Of a DNA stretch of 64,000 nucleotides, positions 35,459 to 45,823 are shown piece by piece (position 1 is the stretch's first letter; each line of letters starts with the position of its first letter). The stretch lies in the NCBI RefSeq assembly GCF_963678635.1, contig NC_087064.1:30595740-30659739 (forward strand), given 5' to 3'. The notes under the pieces were generated by a model. That model was not told the DNA's origin. It did not search any database and saw nothing but the letters and a program-made list of their open reading frames with translations. Position numbers and translations under genes: made by a program. The DNA is from Symsagittifera roscoffensis (taxonomy: Eukaryota; Xenacoelomorpha; Acoela; Convolutidae).

Positions 35459-36852
35459 GCGATTGTTCATTTCACATTTCATGGCTATTATTCTCAGCGA
35501 TAATCATGGATTATGTAGCTATTTTAAATCACCAAACCAGCACTATATCTTCATAGATCTTTATGAGTGGATGGATGGTACGCATGAGGCATTCGCAATT
35601 TTCATTACAAGTAAAGTTCTCTGTTTGAGAGATCTACCTCACTGAAGTACTGAAGTTCCTCCCCGCACCCAGTAAAAAGATAAAATAATCGATAATATTA
35701 CAATAATAACTGTACTTTTATCAAAATTATAACTAATTATAAGCACAAATTTTAGATGTTTAAGCTTTTCATAATCCATTATAATAATAATGTTTTTCGT
35801 GACCTTATAATAAATTATAATCTGATGTAATTTATTATAATTTTTCCGAAAATCGCTTTGAACCTTTTATAATCAATTATAATATATTATAATAAATTTT
35901 AATCCTTTTTTTCCGTCAAAAATCTCTGAAAAGGAGATATCAAGTCACTCTTTGGTTCACTTGAACACAATGTTATACCACGAAACAGAAGTTTCATAAA
36001 GATCGCTTCATATTAGATGAAAGAATCCCGCGGTAGGTGAAATATATCTCTTGGTTATAAATCATGAAACTAAAATAGTGTTCTGATGTTTTGGTGGTCA
36101 AAGAAATTTAAAGTGGTCCTCAAGAAACAACTTTAATCAAGAAGAAATGAAAAAAAAAACTGTATAAATTTGAATTGATTTGAAAACTGTTAAAACATTT
36201 TTTCACATAAACATTTTCACATAAACCAACGTCTACGAAAAGCATAAAATATTCAGGTTAAGGTCAAAGACAGAATGGGCAAAAAAGCATTATAACCAAT
36301 GATAATCTATTATAATTGATTTTTCTGCAAAACAACTAAATCAGAAATTCGGATTAGAACAATCGATTATAATCGAGTTTACTGTATTATAATTGATCAT
36401 ATTTGATTTCAGAAAGAGAAACTATAATCAACTTTTTCTCATTTTTTGTAAGACTGGTACTAAAATCATATGATTATCGATTATTAACGCTTGAAACTAG
36501 ATGCGGGTCAGTACATGTAGGCATTGTTCAAATGGACATTTGCTTATAATATGTGGTGTAAAAATTGTTCTGTTAATCACGCCAAAAACATTTCTGCGTG
36601 ATTAACAGAACAGATTTTAAGCAAACCACATTTATAAGCAAACGGCCATTTGAACATTGCTTACACGTACTGAGGAACTTCAGTACTTCATTGTAGTAGT
36701 TATCTCAAACAGAAAACCTTGCTCGTAAAAAATTGCGAATACCTCATGCGTACCAAAGATCTTTGAAGATATAGCGCTGGTTTTGGGATTTAAAATAGCT
36801 ACATAATCCATGATTATCGCTGAGAATATTAGCCATGAAATGAACAATCGGT
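35459..36852. repeat. Foldback element with long terminal inverted repeats
   Basis: The arms 35,459-35,656 and 36,672-36,852 are inverted repeats of each other with small indels. The interior is AT-rich, full of TATAATNATTATAAT words (35,690-36,430), plus a hairpin at 36,512-36,672. No ORF is present. It resembles a non-autonomous foldback or MITE-type element; no target duplication was identified. Confidence 0.75.
36512..36672. repeat. Imperfect hairpin inside foldback element
   Basis: The arms 36,512-36,585 and 36,598-36,672 are inverted repeats, including TTGTTCTGTTAATCACGC against GCGTGATTAACAGAACA. The loop is about 12 nt. It could extrude as a cruciform or form a long RNA hairpin if transcribed. 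Confidence 0.8.
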
Positions 36853-37909
36853 AAAACTTTCAAAAAGCTGGGATATGTCTGAATTAGCCATAAGTTTTTC
36901 TACAAAACTGAGATATCTCTGAATCAGCGAAATTTTTGCTGTCAACTCAACCCGGGGGATCTTCTTGGAAAACATTTTCTTAAAACTATTATCTCGACTG
37001 ATTTCAATTGTCACTTTGAACTTAAAGCAAATTATTTCAAGCGCCCCCTATGAATGTATGACAACTGTGATTTATACCTAAAATCTGGAGTCAATTGATA
37101 GATCTTCGAAAGCAGTCACCTTATCATTTTTTTCAAATTCTACGTAAATCTTGTCCCACATTGTGCAAACTTTTGTCCAACATTGTGCGCTGGAGTTCCT
37201 ATGGTTCCTATGGTTCACTTTCTGTGTAAATGGGGAGTTCCTATAGTTCACTTTCTGTCAATTCGTCTAAATGGGTTTATTTACTAAACCAGTCGAAGTC
37301 CTGAATTAATTTGCAGTTTTCTGTTATCACTTTGGCCACATTTCCATTGCAAAAAGTTTTCCAGTTTTTTGCTACTTTGATGCTAAATATATTCTCATTT
37401 CCCGTTTTTTGATTTTTTCATTCATTTCGAGCTTGCAATACTACCATGATAACTAGCAACTATAAAAAACAACTCGCAACAAAACTCAGTTTGCAACAAA
37501 CTACAATTCCCAGAAAAGACAACAAAACTGCTCGTACCAGGATTGAGCCCTAAATGTTCTGACTGCCTTTTAAGGTCTATGCAGCAGTAATAACATGAAA
37601 AAAGTTAAATTTGAGATTTGTGCGAAAATCATCCCCCACACTCCATATAAAGTACAAGGTGATAGATTTTGCTCCTAGTAACAAACTAATTATGGCAAAT
37701 TAGCTTCCTTCTACCAATTTGGAACCATTTCTAAGACGGCTTAAATCTCCGCGTACGCGTTATTAGCGCAAAATATATTGCGCGTTAGTTGTGTAAAATT
37801 GGCCAAAATGGTAATTTTTAAATCCTGAGTTAGGACCGAGTTGGTTAACTCATAGAGTAATTTCGGATAGGGTACACCGTCTGCTCGTCACGCTATCTTA
37901 TTTTCGGCC
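36853..37909. other. Gene-free stretch left of young retroelement
   Basis: No coding ORF is seen. There are short local duplications near 37,198-37,255. Nothing else is recognised. Confidence 0.45.
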
Positions 37910-38235
37910 GGATAGATTCGTGCAACTTCTTAGTCTAATACCGATCCTAATCTTACTCTTATACTATCTAGTCTCAGGTTGTTTAACTAGTCTCTGCTAG
38001 GCTCAATAGATCTAGGGTATACTGGTTTATTGCGGCTGCTGAAGTGCTCGGGAGAGTCCAACTAATTTCTAAGTTAAATTCAAATCTCTCTGGTGCTGAA
38101 ATTACAAGTAACTTCAGCACTTACAAATAAGTGGGTTGTTAGTTAGATGGATCATGATTGGTTAATATTAAATACTTTACATTGGTAAAATATCTAAATT
38201 ATCCAATCATAAAATGTAGTTTAGATCAGGTTCCA
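37910..38235 (-). repeat. 3' LTR of young retroelement
   Basis: 326 bp, same as 54,867-55,192 at every position checked. On the - strand it starts TGGAACCTGATC and ends TCTATCC, so the usual terminal CA is absent. It contains CCAAT-type words and an AATAAA polyadenylation signal at 38,026-38,031. Confidence 0.92.
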
Positions 38236-39857
38236 CCCATCCGGGTTTTACAGAGTTTTTTAGAATAGTTCTTCTGCAATTCGAAGGATGGATGATGGAA
38301 GTTGGTGTTTGGCGAACATCTTATTTCTTCTGTTTCCTTTTTGTTAAAGAAGTTCCAGGAAGCTGGAGTTAGAGACATAAGACGTTGTGTCTTCTAGTGA
38401 CAACGACTAAGTCTTCGCAACAAACTCAAATCTGATTTCAGAATGGTTGGCTATGTCAGGTTTTTCTGTTCTGCGTGGAGAACTTCTTTTGTGTCTGATC
38501 TAGTTTGGGAATGGCGTGGAGATTGTGCGTGGAGGGGATGCCTGGTTACTCGGATCTGTACGTATACTTGAACATCGAGGTGGTCATTGGTCTAGTTCAA
38601 TGAAGTCCTTTTCTGCGAAGTCAAGTCGTACTCTAAATCCTTTGAGTTGTGATTGTGAGTGGCATATCGATTGTGGTTGGTCATTCTCTCTCGAGTGTAG
38701 TGGGGTCGTTTTGTCTTTAGATGTTCGTCCTTGGTGTTGTATTCTGATCTATGTATTGCATAATGTAATTTACATTTTATAAAACATTTATTAGTTTAAT
38801 ATTTTTTAATTATGATTTTAGTTAGTTGTTTTCACAAAAGCTTTTTGTTTTAGTTCGGTTATTTTGAAGAGTTACTCACACTTGAGTAGCTCTTATTAAA
38901 AATAGTGGTGTGGTCACAAAGCGTGGATGTAGCGCGGTGGGTTAGGCCGGCTATAGAGCATGCTCAGGACGTCCTTCCTGGTGGGTTAGGCCAGGAGTGG
39001 GAGTATGATTTCATGCGGTTTTTGTGAGGGGTCCTGTTATGTGACAACGTTTTATGTTGGGTTTGTTGTGGTTTTTCTTATGTCTTGTTGGTTATGTCCT
39101 TTTTCCAAAAAGTAAATTGTTCGTTTGTTCGTGGTATGGGTTTGTCTTTCGACTTTTTTGTGTTTTATTATTTCTTTCTTAGACTTTATAATAGTCTTCA
39201 AAAGAATAAATTATCCAGTTTTAAACTGGGTTAATCCGGTTTGGGTACCGTTGGTTTCCTTTTCTTAGTCATGCTGTTATTTTATGATTTGTGGTATTTA
39301 GTAAGCTGCGTTGGTTAGTTTTGTTTAGTATATGATTCCTTTCCAACCGGGTTAAAGGAAAGTTTGAAACATGTTATTATATGTTAAAGTTGTTGAGTGT
39401 GAAAACTTGAAACTGAAATTCATTATTTTAAACAATTCTTCGTGGGCGAGCTGTGCGAGTGTGGATAGAATTTCTGTGCGAATGAATGAAAATATCAAAA
39501 GGTTAGTACTGCAATTGCATTTTATTAATTTACTGCATAGAATTTGGAAATTTACTGCTAGTTATGGGGGAATTTTAAGTTACAAATTTTCATCATAATT
39601 AGATTTACTGCTTGTGGGGAAAATTTTAGAAATGAATTTACTGCATTGGTATTAAATTTATAAATTTATAAGTGTAAGAGATTAATAGAATTGTTGAAGT
39701 CTGTTTGATGAAATTTGCGATCTTTATTTGTTTTTTGTGGTTTTTGTAGGTGATCGTCGGATGAAGGCTAAAAATCTAAGGAAAACATGGATAAAGTATG
39801 GTGAGTTTTTTAATATTTCAATTAGTTAGTTATATTCATTTAATTCATACTTACCTG
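38236..39857 (-). other. 3' noncoding region of young element, with candidate polypurine tract
   Basis: About 1.6 kb between the 601-codon ORF and the 3' LTR with no - strand ORF. The purine-rich GGATGGG directly before the LTR start (38,236-38,242 on +) is a plausible polypurine tract. A GGTGGGTTAGGCC word occurs twice, near 38,937 and 38,981 on +. The length is unusual for a 3' UTR, so a structural RNA or export role is possible. Confidence 0.5.
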
Positions 39858-41663
39858 TTAGTCGTCGGGGAAAAAACCGTGGGGGAAGATGTCGTGAATT
39901 AGTTCTGAAGTTGTTAGTAGTTTAGCTAAGATGCGGATGATATTTTTAGTCTGAAGCAGTGGCCAAAGCAATTGAAGTGCCTTAATAGTGGTTAGTTCTT
40001 CAGTGCCAACTGCAAACTCATAAGGTGTGTTTTGGATTAGATTATATAATTTGTGATTGAATTTAGTGTTGTGGATGAATTCTAAAATTGGGATTTCTAT
40101 GGGTTGTACAAACTCGTGCGGGAGAAGGAAGGGTCGGGATTCTTCGGCGTTGAAGGTCTTGGTGATGGGACAGAAGATGTACATTTGGGTTATGGGGTCA
40201 TAATTACGAAGAATACCATGAAGGTTAGTATCTTTAATACAGTATGTGAAATTTAGGAAAAATGGTGAAGTGTATTTGGAATTAATGAATTGAAAACGAT
40301 GGTGTGGTTGTCTAGAGGGTGTGTGTAGGTCAAAGTGATTTTGGATGAAGCGATAATAACTATATGTGTGGGTTTGTTTAGTGCGCAACATAATATCGTG
40401 TGAGCAGTGTAAATCTCTTTCGTGTGGTGCAAGGAAATGAAAGGTTAGTGAAAATATTTGAAAGCGTTCTTTAAAACTTTCGTATGCTTGTGTGTCTGTT
40501 AGTGCTTCTGAAATAATGTGATCAAACTTTCGGTCGAAGATGTTTAGTGTAAATATATATGGTGTCTTGATGAAAAATTTCTCGGTAATTTGTGGATTAG
40601 CGAAGCGATCGTCGTCTAAGAATTGATCTTGGTTAGCTCTGATGATGTTGTGATCATAGTATTCGAGTGTATATTCGTTAGCTCTAGGTGCAGTGTGTGT
40701 TTTTAGTGATTTTTTATATCCAACGTAAGTAAATTGTCTAGCGGTTAGTGGTGTAGTGAGTCGATATAGCATGTCCGTATTTCGCTCTATATCGATGTGA
40801 GTGTTAGATAATGGTAAGCAAAGAGGGTTAGTAAAATGATAATATGAGGTCCAAGAGAGAGTGGGCATTAAAACGTATTCATCTACGAAGTTGCGTGTTT
40901 CGTTAGTGTCGTGGGGGGTGTTTAAGGTGTATTGTGGGAATGAGGGTAAGGTGATGGCTAAAAATTCTTTTGTGTTAGTATGCTTGGGGTGGTTGATGTA
41001 TTCACGGGCTGTTCCTGGTTTTGCTGGGAAAGGATGGTTGGGGAACTTTCTTTTAAAAGTGCGGTAAGCTCTATTAGTGTCGAGTGAAGATTCAGTGGAT
41101 GTGGATGATGGTGCTAATGATTCAGTATAATTTGAAGAGGGTGTAGGGGTAGGGGGGTTGGATGAATTTATTGTGGAGGAGATTTGGTTTATGGTTGGGG
41201 TATTAAGGTGGTAGGGTTGTTGTTGAAGGGTAATAAAATTATCTAGCTCTGGGGAGATTCGGGGGGTGTCTGGAGAATGAGATGATTGGTCAGAATGGTA
41301 TGAGGAGTAGGTTGGGGTAACTTGGGAAGCATAAGAGGGTGTGGGGGTGATTGGGTCAGGGTTATTGGATAATATGGGTTGAAAAGGGGGTTGAGAAAAA
41401 TTAGAAGAGTTATGAAAATTATTGGATGGGGATGGTTCTGAGTCGGCAAATTCATCGGGGGTTTCAATATTCGGGTTATTGAGTTGTGAGATGGAATATA
41501 AAACTGAGATGTGTGAATTAGTGTCGGAATTCATGCCTGATGTTACATTACTAGGTGAAAAATCGGGTGGCGGAAAAGCAAAAAGTGGTATTATTGGGAT
41601 TGGAGAGGTAAGATTGGTTGGGTGGGAATTTGATCGGTGTAGTGATCCAAGTTGGCGGCTCAT
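39858..41663 (-). CDS. 601-codon protein of unknown function, last gene of young element
   Basis: I do not recognise this protein. Residues about 1-200 are rich in Ser, Pro, Thr and Asn and probably disordered. Residues about 200-600 look globular, with many aromatic residues and His, ending in a hydrophobic C-terminal part. No signal peptide or clear membrane anchor is seen, so it may be cytoplasmic. Its ATG overlaps the envelope stop as ATGA (41,663-41,660), which supports this start and suggests coupled translation. A decayed homologue follows the envelope remnant at 62,571-64,000, so the pair is a stable part of the family. Confidence 0.85.
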   Translation of the reverse strand: MSRQLGSLHRSNSHPTNLTSPIPIIPLFAFPPPDFSPSNVTSGMNSDTNSHISVLYSISQLNNPNIETPDEFADSEPSPSNNFHNSSNFSQPPFQPILSNNPDPITPTPSYASQVTPTYSSYHSDQSSHSPDTPRISPELDNFITLQQQPYHLNTPTINQISSTINSSNPPTPTPSSNYTESLAPSSTSTESSLDTNRAYRTFKRKFPNHPFPAKPGTAREYINHPKHTNTKEFLAITLPSFPQYTLNTPHDTNETRNFVDEYVLMPTLSWTSYYHFTNPLCLPLSNTHIDIERNTDMLYRLTTPLTARQFTYVGYKKSLKTHTAPRANEYTLEYYDHNIIRANQDQFLDDDRFANPQITEKFFIKTPYIFTLNIFDRKFDHIISEALTDTQAYESFKERFQIFSLTFHFLAPHERDLHCSHDIMLRTKQTHTYSYYRFIQNHFDLHTPSRQPHHRFQFINSKYTSPFFLNFTYCIKDTNLHGILRNYDPITQMYIFCPITKTFNAEESRPFLLPHEFVQPIEIPILEFIHNTKFNHKLYNLIQNTPYEFAVGTEELTTIKALQLLWPLLQTKNIIRILAKLLTTSELIHDIFPHGFFPDD

Positions 41664-44278
41664 CGTGGGCTAAAAAAATGATTATTTTGAGACTGAAAAG
41701 CGGTGGTATGGGGTTGTTCAATAATTTGTTCATAAGTATTATCATCTTGTGACTGGTGTGTCATTATATGTTGGATGGGACTTTGTGATGTGGTGAGTCG
41801 AAAATTTGGATTATGTGTGATGGCTAAATTTCGAAAATTTCGTGGGACTAGGGATAGTGGATGGTTATTTGGTAGGGGTGGTAATTGTGGTGCCGTTGGC
41901 GTTATGTCTACATTGTTATGTTCTTCGTCGTATGTATTTTGTCGTGTTGCTATTTTTGTGTTATATTCTTTTATTTGTGCGTCTAAAAGAATTTTGTTTA
42001 TAGATGTAGAAAAGATTCCAAAAAATCCTGCAAAGAGTATGCGTGCTACGCTTGCTTGTCTGTTTACTTGTGTGTGTATAGCACATGTGTTGTAGATTCC
42101 TTTTAAAAGTGAGAAAAGAAATCCAATAAAGTTAAACATTGCGTATAAAATAGTCAATTTTTCTAAGATGTAGTAGGGCCATCCTAGAAAATCGAGGATC
42201 TCATTTTTGAGTGTAACAAAGCTAAAAATGTTAATTGGTGATATATCTTGGGGACGGTATTTTTCACCGTTTAGATATATATAATCTTTAATGTCTTTAA
42301 AATATCCGCTATAGTCTTGCGTGTAGATATCGGCAAATCCTGCGGTTTCTGCAAGTTTGCGTAAATTTTGGTCTATTGATTGTCTTTGTATAGTGTCCAT
42401 TTGTGTTAATAATTCTTGGAATTGTTGTGTTCTAATGTGATGTTGAATATCTGATTTTGAATAGATTCCTATTGATTGTAAGTCTATATTTGGGTTTCGA
42501 GCAATAGCGCGAATGCTTTCTGGTGAAAATTTTTTGAGTGATTGCATTAATGTGGGATATGGAGTGAGAAGATAATATTTATTTTCATCAGGGTTTAGTT
42601 GTACTACATTGTGGCTGTTTTCTGATCCACATGGGACTGCGGTATCCCAGAAATAGGTTCTTCGTGAAAGTGTATCCACGAAATGTACTTTATTCTTATA
42701 AAAGATAGGGATTCTTTTATAACATCGTTTATCTTCAAAAACGTATAGTGGTGATACTTTTTTAGTACAAGTATAAAACCATAAGATGTTTCCTTCATAG
42801 TCTAAAAAATTTGATCTATTTCCAGATAATAAGTATCCTGCATAGGGTATTTTTAATACTGCTAGTGCAAGTGATTGTAATATTTGTGTTCGTTCTAATT
42901 CGCATAGGTGGTGTAGTGTTTCTAATTCGGAGAGTGACATTTCTTGAAAAATTCGGCTAATTGTATAATCTAGTTTCATATCTAAATGAATATCATAGTG
43001 GATATTACCGAAATATGTAGTATTCATTAGTGATAATTCTTGTAAGCGTGTGCTTCTGGTGTCATGGGGTTTTAGATGTCCACCAGGTTGTCCGTTGCTT
43101 TTTTCAAAATTAACTGGTATATAGGATGTTCCTTCGTTTAGAGGATGACCTGTGGCATATGGGTCGATTTTTACTTTTCCAGTGGTCATGTCGAATCCTT
43201 TTTCGTATTCAACTAATATTTCAGAATATTGTGTTCTGTGAAGTGGATTCCTGTATTTACATGCAAGTTCTGTTTCTTGATATATTTGGAAACGTGTCAA
43301 TTTGTTTTCTATATTGTCTATGTTTCTAAAATTAGAACTTAGTTTTCGTGATGGATGGACTTGTTCATATGGAATTGATTGTATAAAATATTTTTCGTGA
43401 AATTTTATCATACGAGCGTGTATTTTTGCTACTTGAAATGTTGTACATGTATCTTCGGGGAACCAAACAATTGTTGCTTGTGTTCTCGTTGTAGGGTCGC
43501 AATAACCTTGATCATTTTTACAAGGTAATCGGATTCCTTGATAGATCATTGTATTATCTGATAAATCTCGTGTTAGTTGTATTTTTTCGAGTTGTATTTT
43601 CCAATCGAAAAACATTATTTCTTGGTATCCTTTATTTTTTGTGTCTGCTTTGCAGTTTGATGGGTCATTTATACCAATGTGTGGTATCCAATGTTTATCG
43701 TGTAGGTCATAGGTTAATCGTCCGTGTGCGCCGTTATACGGGTATTTTTCGTCTAGTTTTATATGTCCTTGGTGTCTTTCAAGTTGTGATTGATGTACAG
43801 AGTCTGGAAAAACTTGAAAATTAACTAACTTTCTAGCGGAGTTTTTATTTTGTGTGATGTTTAGTCTAAGTAATTCATTTTTACAATCGTCGGGATTGAG
43901 ATGTAAAAGACGTTCTATATTGCTTTGATAGAATGATTCATGGTCAAGTCGGTTTTTGTTTCCATTCGAGACTTGTGAACAATGTACTTTCTTTTCGGAA
44001 AATGTTGCTGTGAATTTATAACCTGTAACTGTTGTTGCTCGGGCTTTTGAATAGAGTGTTGCTATTACATCTGTGGTTTCTATAGCTTGTGGTTCTGTTT
44101 CACATTGTGATACTTGATTTATTGCATATTTATGTAGTGTTTTTTGTTCATTTTCTTCACAATCGTAATGTGTTACTTGTAAATCTTGTGGTCCTGTACG
44201 AGGGGAAGGGTTTATGTTTTGATTTGAGATTACTAGAAAAAGGAGTTGGAGAAAAATTAATAATTTTAGAATATACAT
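41660..44278 (-). CDS. env: Envelope-like glycoprotein, 872 codons
   Basis: A hydrophobic signal peptide occupies residues 1-19. A long Cys-rich ectodomain with several N-X-S/T sites follows to about residue 690. Hydrophobic segments lie at about 699-724 and 737-752, then a Pro/Asn/Gln-rich, probably internal tail. An early YDC motif, paired cysteines and a later VHCSQVS motif recall the long glycoproteins of chuviruses and relatives, thought to be class III fusion proteins; this match is from memory of motif layout and is tentative. The role would be particle entry. The start overlaps the preceding frame by 13 nt and the stop overlaps the next ATG. Confidence 0.75.
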   Translation of the reverse strand: MYILKLLIFLQLLFLVISNQNINPSPRTGPQDLQVTHYDCEENEQKTLHKYAINQVSQCETEPQAIETTDVIATLYSKARATTVTGYKFTATFSEKKVHCSQVSNGNKNRLDHESFYQSNIERLLHLNPDDCKNELLRLNITQNKNSARKLVNFQVFPDSVHQSQLERHQGHIKLDEKYPYNGAHGRLTYDLHDKHWIPHIGINDPSNCKADTKNKGYQEIMFFDWKIQLEKIQLTRDLSDNTMIYQGIRLPCKNDQGYCDPTTRTQATIVWFPEDTCTTFQVAKIHARMIKFHEKYFIQSIPYEQVHPSRKLSSNFRNIDNIENKLTRFQIYQETELACKYRNPLHRTQYSEILVEYEKGFDMTTGKVKIDPYATGHPLNEGTSYIPVNFEKSNGQPGGHLKPHDTRSTRLQELSLMNTTYFGNIHYDIHLDMKLDYTISRIFQEMSLSELETLHHLCELERTQILQSLALAVLKIPYAGYLLSGNRSNFLDYEGNILWFYTCTKKVSPLYVFEDKRCYKRIPIFYKNKVHFVDTLSRRTYFWDTAVPCGSENSHNVVQLNPDENKYYLLTPYPTLMQSLKKFSPESIRAIARNPNIDLQSIGIYSKSDIQHHIRTQQFQELLTQMDTIQRQSIDQNLRKLAETAGFADIYTQDYSGYFKDIKDYIYLNGEKYRPQDISPINIFSFVTLKNEILDFLGWPYYILEKLTILYAMFNFIGFLFSLLKGIYNTCAIHTQVNRQASVARILFAGFFGIFSTSINKILLDAQIKEYNTKIATRQNTYDEEHNNVDITPTAPQLPPLPNNHPLSLVPRNFRNLAITHNPNFRLTTSQSPIQHIMTHQSQDDNTYEQIIEQPHTTAFQSQNNHFFSPR

Positions 44279-45402
44279 GTGTATGATAATCCTGAGTATG
44301 GATTATAAAATGTAATGTAGCCAATTGTGTTTTTGGTATATCTGTCGTATTTGTATATTACTTCAGTAGTTATAAACGGTGGTGGTAGTGATTGAGCTGT
44401 TATGTTAGGTGGATTTAATGGGTAGGGATGTTGGGTAATATTATTTAACTTAACTGTGATTTCAAACTTTAATTGTAAACTGTTTTGTTGGAGTATTTGA
44501 ATATTGTGATCACGGATATCGTTGTGAATATCTTGGCGATATTGTAATCTATTAAGTGCCCAGTTATGAAGGCGGTTACTTTCTTGATGTTGTCCAAATA
44601 GTGGTGGAGGTGCTGTAAATGTATTCCAATCTAGTCTTAAAGGAATATTTATTGATGATTGTTCTCGATATCTGGCGTCGAGATTATTTGGAAAATTTAA
44701 GTTAAAAGGTGGTGGTGAAATCTTGCTTATTGATGGTGTTGATGGTAGTGATAATGTTTCTGGTAGTGATGAGGATGTTGTTGTATCCGTAGAAATATCT
44801 ATGGGGTCATTGACTAAATTTGGTTCACCTTGTGTAAATGAATGTGTAGTCCAATATGGAAATCGTGATGTTTGGTTTGTAGGGTTGAAAGGATTTTCAC
44901 GTATTTGCTCAGATGTTGGTGTTGAACCTAAGTAATCTGATGGTAGGCTTGAGGTGCTACGTTGTGAAAGAAGCGTAGGGGTTTCTGGTAATATACCAAT
45001 GGGGTTTTCTGGAGTGTTTTGTGATGGGGATTGAGGTATATCAAAATGAACTCGGGGAGTTTGAAGATTTCTGTTTCGTCGAGGATGTATAATTTGTCTA
45101 TTTATTTCGACTGTATTTTGGTTTTGACTAGAATTTCTTATTCTATTTAGTTCTTGTGGTAGTGTTGGGTATAGGTTATATGTTGGTTCGCTTAAAGGTG
45201 CTTGTCGTTGAACTGGTTCTAGTGGTTCTGATAAACGAGCATGTCGTTCTTCAAAAGTGTATGGATTGTCTTGAAAAGAAATTCGTGTAGATGTTTGAGG
45301 ATTTTGAGTAGTTGAAGGTGGTGTTTGGTTATCTTGGGATGATGTCGGTGAAGACTGATTCTGTGACTGTTGGGTAGCAATTTTTGATGGATTTTTGAAT
45401 TG
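44266..45402 (-). CDS. Methionine-free 378-codon frame upstream of env
   Basis: The - strand frame is open from just after a TAA at 45,405-45,403 to a TAA at 44,268-44,266 and contains no ATG. Coding character is strong: long openness, Pro/Ser/Thr/Asn-rich N-terminal two-thirds, and a more ordered C-terminal part (about residues 250-378) with an IHNDIRDHNIQ-type helix. The upstream 62-codon ORF stops before this frame opens, so ribosomal frameshifting cannot join them. Expression must use splicing, a non-AUG start or re-initiation. No family is recognised. Its end overlaps the env start by 13 nt. Confidence 0.65.
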   Translation of the reverse strand, partial: QFKNPSKIATQQSQNQSSPTSSQDNQTPPSTTQNPQTSTRISFQDNPYTFEERHARLSEPLEPVQRQAPLSEPTYNLYPTLPQELNRIRNSSQNQNTVEINRQIIHPRRNRNLQTPRVHFDIPQSPSQNTPENPIGILPETPTLLSQRSTSSLPSDYLGSTPTSEQIRENPFNPTNQTSRFPYWTTHSFTQGEPNLVNDPIDISTDTTTSSSLPETLSLPSTPSISKISPPPFNLNFPNNLDARYREQSSINIPLRLDWNTFTAPPPLFGQHQESNRLHNWALNRLQYRQDIHNDIRDHNIQILQQNSLQLKFEITVKLNNITQHPYPLNPPNITAQSLPPPFITTEVIYKYDRYTKNTIGYITFYNPYSGLSYTCIF

Positions 45403-45407
45403 TTACT

Positions 45408-45596
45408 TTAGTGGGAAGGTTTATGTTTATTATAGTATTCTTCCAAAAAAAGAATTAGAAGGATTGTTGCTAGGGCAAATGTGAAGATTGCTTTCTTTAT
45501 ACATTTACATATTGTCAAAATGAGGGATGATAAAAATGTTATGAAAATTACAAACAATAAAAAAATATCGGTTCTACTGAAAATTGTTCGTATCAT
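45408..45596 (-). CDS. Small hydrophobic protein, 62 codons
   Basis: Two hydrophobic stretches (about residues 11-30 and 36-52), separated by a Cys/Lys-containing turn, suggest a two-pass membrane protein; the end is polar and basic. The ATG overlaps the stop of the preceding ORF as ATGA (45,596-45,593). Size and topology resemble viroporin-type or small fusion-associated proteins, but no homology is claimed. Confidence 0.55.
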   Translation of the reverse strand: MIRTIFSRTDIFLLFVIFITFLSSLILTICKCIKKAIFTFALATILLILFLEEYYNKHKPSH

Positions 45597-45823
45597 TTAG
45601 ACAAGTTATATGACTCGTACCTGTGGATGTAATCAAGGGTTTTGGAAAGTTGGAGGAATAGTTCGAGTATAGTGTAGAAAATTAAAAAAATGTTACAAAA
45701 AATGATTAGGATTATTAGAAAAGATTCAAGTATATCAAAAAGATATATTATAAAGGTTTCAAGTATTGTAAAAAAATGTTTAAGATTTATGAGTATTTGA
45801 GTAACTGATTGAGAGAAGAGCAT
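45593..45823 (-). CDS. Small hydrophobic protein, 76 codons
   Basis: Dominated by Leu, Ile and Phe between about residues 8 and 60, consistent with one or two membrane helices, then a short charged tail. It is the first ORF after the roughly 600-nt gap behind Pol and overlaps the next ORF by 4 nt (ATGA). AT-rich composition makes hydrophobic ORFs easy to get by chance, but the tight overlap favours a real gene. Function is unknown. Confidence 0.5.
   Translation of the reverse strand: MLFSQSVTQILINLKHFFTILETFIIYLFDILESFLIILIIFCNIFLIFYTILELFLQLSKTLDYIHRYESYNLSK

Noticed and set aside
38516..38782. 88-codon + strand ORF in the 3' region of the young element
   Set aside because: Opposite strand to the element, no recognisable domain and no sign of coding constraint.
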